A stretch of 64,000 nt of DNA from Flaveria trinervia (taxonomy: Eukaryota > Streptophyta > Magnoliopsida > Asterales > Asteraceae): contig CM046451.1 in the NCBI GenBank assembly GCA_025506515.1, positions 69,242,930-69,306,929 of the forward strand, given 5' to 3'. Within the stretch, counting starts at the first letter, position 1. Every line of letters starts with the position of its first letter. The notes below the pieces were generated by a model. The model searched no databases. It was given only the letters and a program-made list of their open reading frames with translations, and was not told the origin of the DNA. Below are positions 21,891-33,078 of this stretch, piece by piece. The position numbers and the translations under genes are program-made.

Positions 21891-24800
21891 ATGGCTGGTG
21901 GTAGATCATCTAAAGCTTCACGTGGTGGAGACGTGGTGCTGAACCACGGGTTACGAGAGGAAGGCCCAGAGCCGAAAAGGTGGTTCATGAAAAACTAGAG
22001 ACTCCTCATCCGGGGGGTGGTGATAAGAGTGCTAATTTGAGAGCCTCAGTGAAGGAGGCGGTTGTGGAGGAAGTGCATCAGGTCATGCAGACGATCCTAC
22101 CGTCTGTGGTGACCGATGTGATAAAGGCTGTTAGAGATGGGGAAAGAAGGGAAAGGAGTAGAGCTACGGGCGAAAGGAGACAGCCCGAGACTGAGATGGT
22201 TTTGTCGGATGACGAAGAAGAAGAGGAGGAAGAAGAGCCTGCGCCGGAGGTGGTATGAGGCTGTAACTACGGGGAGTTTCAACAATGCAAGCCCCCTACT
22301 TTTGATGGTAACGACACTGCTGCTGCTGCTCACCAGTGTGTGTGAGAGATGGAAGCTGTTTTGAACATCAGTGAGTGCCGGGAGGACCAGAAAGTGATGT
22401 TTGCTGCCCACTCTTTTATGGACTCAACTTTATGCTGGTGGGACAATATTGTCCAAGCTGAGGGTAGTCGGGCAATTGGGAGGATGAGATGGTCTGAGCT
22501 GAAAAAGTTGGTAATTGAGGAGTTCTGTCCTCATAGAGAAATGGACAAGGTTGAGAGGAGTTCCTGCAGTTGGAGGCGAGGACAATGACACATCAGCAGT
22601 ACACCATCAATTTTAACGAGATGGCACGTCTGGTGCTGGACCAAGTGATGCATTTGTCACGAAAGATTAAGAGGTACATTCAGGGTCTGCCGACGGATAT
22701 CCGTAGGCACATGATCGCTGCCCGACCAAGCACCTTTAGGTCGGCGGAGGATTTGGCAGGGAGGTTGTATGATGAGAGATCTGTGGTGGTGATCGAAGGT
22801 AGCAAGAAAGCTGGTAGTGATTGGAATTGGAATGGAAAGAGGTTTGGTCGGGGTGGTGCCCCGACGAATAACAAGAAAGCACAGGTGGATGACCGCTGTG
22901 TGGTCATATCTGGTGTGGGGTCGAAGATGTGGGAAGGAGCATACTAGAGAATGTAGACTGGGATCGAACTTATGCTTCAAATGCGGGAAGACGGGGCATA
23001 TGGCAAGGGATTGTCATACGGTCTGGTGTTTTAATTGTGGCGCGGAGGGTCACATGAGTAGAGATTGTAAGAAGTTGAGGGCTGAGGGTTCTAGGGTGAA
23101 AAAGACTGGAGGTGAAGGACCTAGGGCGAGTGCCAGAGTGTTCACAATGACACAGGAGGAGGTTAAGACGGACCTTGATGTCGTGTCAGGTACGTTTCTA
23201 GTAAACCAAACTTTAGCCTCTATGTTATTTGATTCTGGTGCTAGTAAAAGTTTCATTTCTGTTGCTTTCTGTGCTACACTGCCTATTAGTAGTAATGATA
23301 TATATGCTCCCTTTGATGTAGAAACATCCATAGGTAAGTCTACCAGGATTTCTAAGGTGATAGAAGGATGTGATATAGAATTGGAAGGTCATAAGTTTCC
23401 GGTTAGACCGTTCGTGATGACCTTAGGTGGTTTTGATATGGTTCTTGGGATGGATTGGTTGGCGGACTACAAGGCGAACATTGTGTGTTGCAAGAAGATG
23501 ATTTGTTTGACAGCGCTGACGGGAGTTCGGTAACGGTTTATGGTGATCGATTCATTACGATTCCAAAAGTAATCTCAATGGCGGTGGCAAGAAAGTGCAT
23601 GAGGCGTGGGTGTGGCGCCTACTTGGCTTATGTAAAGGATGTAGAAACACCAACACCACAACAGTCTGATGTACCGGTTGTTTGTGACTTTCTAGACGTG
23701 TTCCCAAAAGACTTACCAGGAGTGCCACCTGACCGAGAGATTGAGTTCCAGATTGATTTGACACTGGGTGCCTAACTGTTGCCAAGGCACCGTATCAGTT
23801 GGATCCTACTGAGATGAAAGAATTGATGGAGCAATTACAAGAGCTGCTTGATAAGGGGTTTATTAGACCGAGTATCTCTCCTTGGGGTGCTCCGGTCTTA
23901 TTCGTGAAGAAGAAAGACGGTAGTATGAGGATGTGTATTGACTACCGCGAGCTGAATAAGTTGACGATAAGGAACCGATACCCCTTACCGAGAATTGATG
24001 ATTTGTTTGATCAGCTTCAAGGTGCAAGTTGGTTCTCGAGGATAGATCTTTGATCGGGCTACCATCAGTTGAAAGTGAAGGAGCAGGATGTTCCTAAAAC
24101 AGCTTTTCGCACGCGTTATGGTCACTACGAGTTCCTCATTATGTCATTTGGTTTGACCAACGCGCCAACTACTTTTATGGATTTGATGAATCGAGTGTGT
24201 CGGCCGATGTTGGATAAATCAGTGATTGTGTTTATAGATGATATTTTGATTTATTCCAAGAGTGAGGGGGAACATGCCGATCACATTAAAGAGGTGTTAG
24301 AGACGTTAAGAAGGGAGAAGCTGTATGCGAAATTCTCCAAATGCGCGGTCTGGTTGCGTGAAGTGTAGTTCTTGGTCACATGGTGAATCCCGAGGGGTTT
24401 ATGGTGGATCCAGCAAAGGTGGAGGTGGTGATGCAATGGAAGTCTCCAAAGACGCCATCCGAGATTCGTAGCTTCTTGGATTTGGCGGGATACTATAGAA
24501 GATTCATTCAAGACTTCTCTAAGATCGCTTCTCCACCAACTAAGTTGACCCGAAGGATGTGAAGTTTGTATGGGGTAAAGCTCAAGAGAAGGCGTTCGAA
24601 GAATTGAAGGCGAGATTGGCTCAAGCTCCTGTTCTGTCATTACCTGATGGGAGTGAAGATCTGGTGGTTTATTCTGATGCTTCATACTCGGGGTTGGGGT
24701 GTGTGTTAATGCAGAGGGGAAATGTTATAGCCTATGCATCCTAATAGTTGAAGGTTCATGAGGTCAATTATCCTACTCATGACCTGGAGCTAGCAGCTGT

Positions 24801-26493
24801 GGTCTTCGCGTTAAAGATTTGGAGGCACTACCTATACGATACCAAGTGCACCATATTCACTGACCATAAGAGTCTGAAGTACTTCTTTGAGTAGAAGGAC
24901 CTAAACATGAGGCAAAGGAGATGGTTGGAGCTCATAAAGGATTATGATTGTGAGATCCATTACCATCCAGGCAAAGCCAACGTGGTGGCAGACGCCCTTA
25001 GCAGAAAAGAGAGACCCAAGCCGATTCGGGTAAAATCTTACCAGATAATTATGACCTCTGATGTGATGAAGCAAGTTAAAGAGTTTCAAGATGAAGCATT
25101 GAAAGAAGATCATCTTAACTCTGAAAGAATGAGAGGTCTGGTTGCAGAATTGGGTGAAAACACATTTGGTGTTAGAACTCGATTCGGGAGGATGTGGATT
25201 CCCCGTTTTGGGGATCTACGGGTAAATATTATCGACGAAGCTCACAAGACTCGATACTCTATTCATCCCGGTGCTATAAAGATGTACCATGACATGAAGA
25301 AAGATTATTGGTGGCCGGGTATGAAGCGTGATGTAGTGGAGTATGTGAGTAAGTGCCTTACTTGCTTGCAAGTGAAGGCAGAGCACCAAAAGCCATATGG
25401 GAAGATCCAACGTTTGGATATACTGGAATGGAAGTGGGAGCACATCACCATGGATTTCATTACGAAGATGCCGCGTACCCCGAAAGGGTATGATGCCATA
25501 TGGGTGATAGTTTACCGTTTGACGAAGAGTGCTCACTTTCTACCGATCCGCGAGACATATTCATCCGAGAGGTTGGCGGATCTATTTATTAAGGAGATTG
25601 TAACTCGCCATGGTGTACCGGTATCTATTGTGTCTGATCGTGACACCTGGTTTACATCAAAATTTTAGAAGAAATTCCATGATACTATGGGTATGAGGTT
25701 GCATATTAGCACGGCTTATCATCTTCAGACAGATGGTCAGTCAGAAAGGACCATTCAGACCTTGGATGATATGCTTCGGGCATGTGTTATCGATTTTGGA
25801 GGAAGTTGGGATGACCACTTACCGTTAGCTGAGTTCTCATATAACAACAGTTATCATGCCAGCATTGGTATGCCTCCTTATGAGATGCTATACGGTAGGA
25901 GATGTAGAACACCCTTTTGTTGGGGTGATATTGGCCAGAGGGAGTTAGGAAGCATCAAGGTGATCGAGGCTACAACAGAGAAGCTTGAAAGGATCAAGGC
26001 CTTCATGAAGGCAGCCAAAGATAGACAGAAGTCGTATGCTGATAAAAGACGTAGACCGATCGAGTTCCAGGTGGGTGATAGGGTTATGTTGAAAGTCTCA
26101 CCTTGGAAGGGTATCATTCGGTTTAGAAAGCAGGGCAAGTTGAGCCCAAGGTACATAGGGCCTTTCCGAATCATTGCTAGACTATGAGAGGTGGCCTATA
26201 GACTAGAGTTACCAGATGAGCTAAGTGGAATTCACCCGATATTTCATGTATCTCATCTGAGAAAGTGCTTAGCAAACGAGGATATGATTGTTCCACTGGA
26301 GGATATCGAGGTAGACGAACGACTTAATTATGTGGAGCAACTAGTGGTGATCATTGATTGAAAAGAGAAGAGGCTGAGGAATAAAGTGGTTCCCCTTGTA
26401 CGTGTACAGTGGAAGCACAGGAAGGGATCCGAGTCTATGTGGGGGACTAAAGAAGAGATGAGACAACATTACCCATGATTGTTTGAAGAATAA
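21891..26493 (+). pseudogene. Gypsy element 1 gag-pol, many stops and frame shifts
   Basis: The probable gag start is ATG at 21891 (MAGGRSSKAS), with a frame shift soon after. Recognisable parts in order are a gag capsid-like region (22349-22850), two CCHC knuckles (about 22973-23014 and 23027-23068), a protease LFDSGASKSFIS (about 23228) and RT (KKKDGS...CIDYRELNK near 23910, FIDDILIYS near 24233). RNase H follows (YSDASYSGLGCVL near 24670, TDHKSL near 24860), then integrase (WWPGM near 25310, WEHITMDFITKMP near 25437, SDRDTW near 25637, GPFRII near 26158) and a chromodomain-like C-terminus ending about 26493. Interruptions include TGA at 24051-24053, a shift near 24366, TAG at 25666-25668 and TGA at 26185-26187. 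In life it would encode a polyprotein for particle assembly, reverse transcription and integration. Confidence 0.92.
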
Positions 26494-26518
26494 CAGGTTT
26501 CAGGGATGAAACCTATTT

Positions 26519-26532
26519 AAGGGGGGTGGACT
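26519..26532 (+). other. Polypurine tract of Gypsy element 1
   Basis: AAGGGGGGTGGACT directly precedes the 3' LTR start TGTAACGCC. Confidence 0.85.
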
Positions 26533-28928
26533 TGTAACGCCTGGTTATTTTAAAGACAAAGAAACAAAGAATAAAGTGAAGTAAAAAGAAGGAAAAGAAA
26601 TAAAACCCAAGTCTAAGGGTTAAAAGTGACAAAAAGAACAAAATCTTTGAAAAGTTGGTGATAAAGGTGGCATGGCCGCCCATCACCTTTTCTACACACA
26701 AATTCACGGACATTTTAGAGAGAGAATAAAAGAGAGTAGAAAACTCTCGGTTTTGAAGGAAGAACAGAAGAATTCGAATTCAAGGTAAGAATTCATGTGT
26801 TCATGATGTTCTTGACTGGTTTTATCCTTGGGTTTATGCTTATGTGTGTTTGTATATGTTCGGGTATGTTTTTAGTGGGTTTCTAGGCGTTTGAACTCAA
26901 ATTCAAACGAGTTTGGAAGAAGCCATACTCAAGAGCTGTAAAGGTGAGTTCTAGAACCCTCTTTTACTGGTTTTTAACTAATTTTGGGGCTGGAAATGCA
27001 TGAATGTATGTTTTCATTTAACTAGGTTTTGAACCCGTATGTATGACTGTGTGTATGATGATGCTATAGTGTGATGCTAGGCTATGTTCATGATTGTTGA
27101 TGTATGGTTGTGTTTCTAAGGCTTAGAAGATAAGACTTAAGCTTTGAACATGATGGATGGTGATTGGGAACTGAAATATGATGTTTAAAGCTCAGAAGTT
27201 TAGTTTTAGAATCTGCCTAAGTATGCAGAAGAAATGTGGATGAGTAATGGAAGTCAATGCGAATGAACAGTTAAACGCGAATGAGCATTAACTATTAAGT
27301 AAGTCAATGCGTATGAGTAATGGAAGTCAGTGCGGATGAGAAATTAATGCGGATGAGCATTATCCACTAAGTAAGTCAATGTGGATGAGTATTGGATGAA
27401 ATGCTGATGAACATTGACTAAGTATGGGAAATGTGGATAAGTAAAGTCAATATGGATGAACAATTAAATGCAGATGAGCATTAACTATTAAGTAAGTCAA
27501 TACGGATGAGTAATGGAAGTCAATGCGGATGAGCAGTTAATGCAGATGAGCATTAACCACTAAGTAAGTCAATACAGATGAGTATTGGATGAGATGCGGA
27601 TAAACATCGTCTAAGTATGGGAAATGCGGATGAGTAAAGTCAATGCGGATGAACAGGAACAAATGTAGATGAAATAAAACAAATACGGATGAACTATAGC
27701 TAATGCGAATTAACTATGACAAACGCGGATGAACTATAGCAAATATGGATGAACACTTAGAATGTTTTATGACTTTCTAGGGAAAAAGAGGAATGTAGGC
27801 ATTGACTAGGGAGGTTCCCGGGGGCTATATAAGTTGACTTTTGAGGTCATAGATGATGTGATGGGCATGATGTTAAGATGTATGTTTGATGCTTTGGCAT
27901 GATGTGTATGATGTATGCTATGTATGTATGATGCCCTGTATGATGATGATGACTGCGTATGATGATGTTCCTTATTATGTATGTTTATTTTCCCTTAGCT
28001 TTACGTTGAATGTTAATGAATGAAACGAAAGTATTATGTAACATAAAGTGGAAGATAATGAAAAGAGGAATATGATGAATGAATGCATGCATTAATGAAT
28101 GATGGAAAGTAAAGAAAGTCTTACAAGCCTTGTATGTCGGGACACGCCCCATTGTGGGGTGTTAGCCAATGGTGTGTGGGTTAGCTACCCCAGAAAGATG
28201 CACATCGGGGTCTTTCTTTGTGATTGACCATATGTATAGAACCTTTGTCGCTTACCCAAGATACTGTGGCCAGGCTTCTGTGCGCCATGACGAGGGGTCA
28301 CTGATGGAATCCGACCCAATATCAGCTTTATGCATGACGGTGGGTATAGCACATGACAATGGTACACCTGAACTTACCCTAGGTATTATGGCCAGGCTGC
28401 TGTGCGCCATGACGGGGGGTCTATGATGGACCCCGGCCTAGTACCAACTTTATGCGTGATAGTAGGGTAAGGTTCATGGTTTTGATGGAATGAAATGAAG
28501 TAATAATGAACAAATGAATGATGAAGATAATATTGATATTATCTATTTGTACGTATGATGTGTGATCACATGCAAAAGTAAAGAACGGTTTAATGAAAGT
28601 AAAAGTATGTTTTATTGTAAAACTAGAACTCACTCAGCAACGCTGACTTTTTATGTATTTTCCAGTTGGCAAGTGTGCATTGCTGAGGATGGCGCGGGGC
28701 AGCTACTTGGCATTTTGGATGGCCTCCTTTTGTTACTAGTTTTGCATTGTAATGCGAACAAATGAAAATGTGTAATGAATAATTGTATTAACTTGCAAAA
28801 GTAGTTATTATGAAATGAAAAGTTATTTAAAAGTTCCACTGTGATGTTTTTATGAAAGTTAAATGTAATTGTATGTTTTGTGAGCAATGATTGGCCTGCT
28901 GTAAGCGTCCCGGGAATGGGGCCTTACA
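26533..28928 (+). repeat. 3' LTR of Gypsy element 1 (2396 bp)
   Basis: It starts TGTAACGCCTGG and ends GGCCTTACA, followed by the TTGAT duplication. The minisatellite occupies about 27221-27758, the TATA-like box is at 27826-27833 and the 122-bp duplication starts at about 28267. Scattered substitutions against the 5' LTR show that the insertion is not recent. Confidence 0.92.
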
Positions 28929-28933
28929 TTGAT

Positions 28934-31081
28934 GTGGCCTACATCACCATTCTAATGTGGTCCTTGTCGCTGATTTGGGATGCAGCCCACATCCTTTGTA
29001 TGATTCACTCATCATCTCACTGACTAATAGATTTCTCCACCATAGAACTTGATTTATCTTAAAAAAAATTAATGTTGACGTTATAGCTCGATCTACCATG
29101 GGCTATGCCCCTTGGACGCTGGTAAGGTTGCCCCCCTTAAACCCTGCTACCGGCATAACAAGTCATAATATCCAATTCATCATGATAATAATAAGATGTA
29201 AAAGAACTCAAAATATAACTATTGGTAGGTGGGTATGAAGAGACCTATCACAAAATATGTGAAAAAATGTTTTACGTACTTCAAGGTTAAAGCAAACCAT
29301 CATCGACCATGTGATTATCTTTAACAACCAAAATTCATTAATGAAAATGGAGAACATAACAATAGATGTCATCACAAAGCTTCTAAGATCAAGCAATGAT
29401 ACAAGATAATACCAGACAACTCTACTTATTTATGTCCATTCATGAAGACTATAAGATAAATAAGACCACTACTATCCACGACTATTAGCACAAGTTGATT
29501 GGCCAAACAATTAAAAATAAAAGTTTTATTCTTAAATAACCCATGGCTTGATCACCCTACAACCTACGTTGCAACCTATGTTTTAATTCTTAATAACATC
29601 AATGGTCAAAATTTATTTGAAATCATATATTCCTTGAAGTAAAAACGGAATACAAACCAACATAACAATTTGGTTACAACATATATGACATAAACATCAC
29701 ATATAAACAAATTAGTGTCACATGTTGCTCATCTATACTAATAAACCTTTATATTTAACGGACATACGACATCCCCAAATTGCTTCTCCTTTTTTCCCGC
29801 CCATTTTAGTAAATCTATCACCTGCTAATTAAAATTAATAATTAATTAAATAATTTTCCCCAATTTCAATTCTAAACCCTAAGTTGGTTCAACCAACTCC
29901 CGATTTCAACTCAAACCTTATAGATTTTTGCAATGTTAATCCCGAAGGTATAGATCTGTAAAACATTCAATCCTTTCAACGCCCATCGTGTTTCTGAGAT
30001 TTACTAAATTTTATCCAAAAAGCTACGCTTATTGTGCTTTTCAATTGACTTCTTACGGGTCTTTCAAACAATTGATCTTATTATGCTTTTTAATTTATGT
30101 TTACTATTGGTTTTTCTATAGTACATTAATTTCTTTATCTAAACCACCAAAACCCAAGATTTATTTCGTATTTGAAGTGATCTTGACTAGAAATTATATG
30201 AAGGCAAGCATCTCCTTTGAAGATTCAAAATCTCTCGTCTACGGAAATCATCCCTAGCGATTACATTGTTCCTTCTAGTAACCAATTCATTTCTTTTTTG
30301 TGTGTTCTTAGGCTCTTTTATTGAAGTTTGATGGTTTCAATTAGGGTTATGATTGTTTTACCAAATTTTAATGTATGATTTTGTAAGTTCCTCGAGCAAT
30401 CTATCCCAATTGATTTTCTTTTAACTGATTCATAACGATTATCTTGGTGTTTGTTTCGATTGTTCTTTGGTGTTAAATAAATTCCACGGTGTTTGTTTCG
30501 ATTGTTCGTTGGTGTTGTTCTTCCTTATAATTTGTTGGGTTTTAAGATTGTTTGGTGTTGTTCTTTGGTAAGTAAGATTAAAGTTTCATGCTTTATTTGA
30601 ATGTAAATAAATTCAAAATTGTTTGTTTCGATTGTTCTTTGGTGTTCTTCTTCCTTATAATTTGTTAGGTTTTGAGATTGTTTTCAAGATTCTTTGTAAA
30701 TAAGGCGTGAAAATGTTTATAGTTTTCAATTGAAGTTTGTGTTATTTGAAAGTTTGTGTTAAGAAAGGAAACCAAAAATAAAAGTCATCTTCATACATAT
30801 CTTTCAATCTCAATTGAGTTCATTATGCTTTTCAATAGATTGTTAAGTATGCTTACAGTTTATTATCTATTGATGTATGTTTAGGCTTTACATCAAGGGT
30901 TTATTTGTTAAATTTTAAAAGAATGATGAAGTATTCTTCGAATTTATCAGTTATGTTATCATTTTTACATTAGTTCTTTTGTTAGAATTTTTCATACTTA
31001 GTTTCAGTACATGTATAACAATATGATGTGAATTGGTATAAATTTATTATTATTCATTTGTTTAACAACCCATAACAACAT
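28934..31081. other. AT-rich intergenic DNA, possible Helitron end
   Basis: This continues the host sequence interrupted by the Gypsy element. At 29731, A|TCTATACTAATAAACC looks like the 5' terminus of a plant Helitron inserted between A and T. I could not find a convincing CTRR end with hairpin to the right. A unit GTTTGTTTCGATTGTTC...GGTGTT recurs at 30449, 30491 and 30621, the last two with an about 50-bp extension. The ORF at 29988-30257 has no recognisable features and I do not accept it as a gene. Confidence 0.4.
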
Positions 31082-31869
31082 TGTAGAGATTAATGAAGAG
31101 ACTGATGCAACCTAAACATCCAAAGTCTTTCCTACATGCTGCATAAGTGCATTGAAGAAGAATGCTTAGGAAGTTTTACACATGCAATAGAATATACTCT
31201 AAGTGTAAAATCTTCCAAAGCCAAGACCAATATCTTCCAAAGCCAAATATGAAGTCTTCCGAAGCCTCAGAGACAAAGTCTTCCGAAGCTTCAACTCATG
31301 AAGACAGATTTCTTCCGAAGACTTTTAATACATGCTTTATCTGATGTACTTTTCCATAAAGCTGGACACCTTTCCGCTGCACCTCTGTAAGGTCACCAAC
31401 TTACATGAGTTGGTGAAAAGGTCCATGCTTTTGGTAACTGTACATTGAGGTCTTGAGTCTGTAACTTTCTACTTATGTACTTTATCCTTTTTGTAATAGA
31501 TAAGGATGTGAGCTATGGCATGTCATAGTCACAAGTCAAAAGGCAATCTGCCTTTTGACTCTACAATTGATGTTGTTTTGTGTCTAGTCAATTGTATCCA
31601 GCTGGCTTTTAAAGTATAGCCGGCTATAGGATGTAGTATAAGTATCTCATGTTCTTGTATCTTTATTTTATGCTTTGTAACACTTGTAATAGAACATAGA
31701 GAAAGCAATATACTGCATTCTTGAAAACCATATACTGGTGTTCTTTGTGTTTTACATTACTTGTGTTTTAGTATCTTACCTTGGTTAATCCAGTTTATTG
31801 TTTGATTAAGTTTTAGTAAATCTCCTCTTTGTGTTGTGTTATAAATCTACACCCTTCAACGGTCCTGCA
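31082..31869 (+). repeat. 5' LTR of a family A Copia remnant (788 bp)
   Basis: It starts TGTAGAGATTAATG and ends GGTCCTGCA, and is collinear with the LTRs of the complete element. CTTCC(A/G)AAG motifs begin at 31212, 31234, 31256 and 31280 (22, 22 and 24 bp apart). Confidence 0.9.
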
Positions 31870-31871
31870 CT

Positions 31872-31883
31872 TGGTATCAAAGC
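31872..31883 (+). other. Primer binding site, family A remnant
   Basis: TGGTATCAAAGC, one mismatch from the initiator-Met-tRNA site TGGTATCAGAGC, two bases past the LTR. Confidence 0.8.
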
Positions 31884-31953
31884 TTTTCAGGCTCTTGATA
31901 TAAGATCTCACCATCTTAAGATCCCTCACACACACAAATACTAAACTTTTCAA

Positions 31954-33060
31954 ATGGTAGCCATTTCCAAGACTGATATGGAAATTGGAACCATGAACAA
32001 GTCCCCACTGATCACTCTTGATGAGTTTGATACCTGGTGTTTGGGAATGGAAGGTTTCATCAGGTCTCTTGATTCAAGAATGTGGGAGTCTATTGAGAAT
32101 GGACCTTTCATACCCAGCACCCCTTCTGCTACTGGTGCTAGTATGATCCCAAAAGATGTGGCTAACTACTCTGATGAAGATAGGAAGAGAGTAGAAATAG
32201 ACAGAAAAGCCATGACAGCTCTTCAAAATGCCCTTCCAAACTCTATGTACAGAGGTTTCAAGGAGTGCAAAACAGCCAAGCAGCTATGGGATGCATTGAA
32301 ATTGATGTATGAGGGTTCCTCTGAAGCCAAGGAGAACAAGAAGGATCTCCTGAAGCAGCAGTTTGAAAACTTCACCTTCAAAACAGGTGAAACCATGACT
32401 CAGTAGTACTTCAGGTATGTTGAGATTGTGGATACCCTAGTGGATGGAGGAGTTTCTCTTGAGAATAGAGACATTGTAAGGAAGTTCATGTCCCCACTTC
32501 CTAGGCAATGGACACACTATTGTGTGGTGATCAAGAGAACTGAAAATCTCAAAACTCTTACTCTGACAGAGTTATATAGGATTCTTAGTGGCTACCAGAT
32601 GGAGATGAACATGCAAGGTAAAGATAATTAGGAGTGATTAAGGGACTGAGTTTAAGAATCAAGTTCTTGACTTATTCTATAACTCAAAAGGGATTACCAG
32701 ACAATTCAGTGCTCCTAGAACTCCTCAACAAAATGATATTGTTAAGAGGAGGAACAGGACAATAATTAAGGCTGCTAGGACCATGTTAGCTGATTCAAAG
32801 CTGCCTCTAACATTTTAGGCAGAGGTAGTCAACACTACATGCTATATGTAGAGTAGGGTTCTCATGTCAAGCCATATGGAAAACCCCCTTATGAGCTATG
32901 GAACAAGAGGCCACTGTTCATTGGCTTTCTAAGCTCCTTTGGCAGCAGGCGTACCATACTTAACACAAAGGACAACTTGGAAAAATTTGTTGAGAAGTTG
33001 GATGATGCTATTTTGAATCTTTAGACTTATGTCTAATCTATGTTAAATCTCATCAAGGTT
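31954..33060 (+). pseudogene. Family A gag fused by deletion to an integrase remnant
   Basis: The gag N-terminal half (31954 to about 32617) matches the complete element's gag closely but has a TAG at 32404-32406 in the same frame. At about 32617 the sequence jumps from gag to integrase (TEFKNQ, then FSAPRTPQQN near 32695-32730), removing what is nearly 3 kb in the complete element, including the zinc knuckle and protease. The integrase part carries further stops and decays by about 33060, where Gypsy coding sequence begins. Not functional. Confidence 0.8.
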
Positions 33061-33078
33061 TTGATTACATGAACCTAA

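Larger units (their letters stand above)
18915..28928 (+). mobile_element. Complete Ty3/Gypsy LTR retrotransposon, Tekay/Del-like
   Basis: A 10,014-bp element bounded by identical 5-bp duplications, TTGAT, at 18910-18914 and 28929-28933. In order it has a 5' LTR, a PBS, mutated gag-pol, a polypurine tract and a 3' LTR. RNase H precedes integrase, which is the Gypsy order. The pol C-terminus (VPLEDIEVDERL, then IID and VRVQW, ending HYP) fits the C-terminal chromodomain-like tail of Tekay/Del chromoviruses. LTR lengths differ (2625 and 2396 bp), mainly through a tandem array. All reading frames are interrupted, so it is not autonomous. Confidence 0.93.

Noticed and set aside
29988..30257. 89-codon ORF as a small gene
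   Set aside because: No recognisable motif, AT-rich hydrophobic composition and no supporting splice or promoter context.
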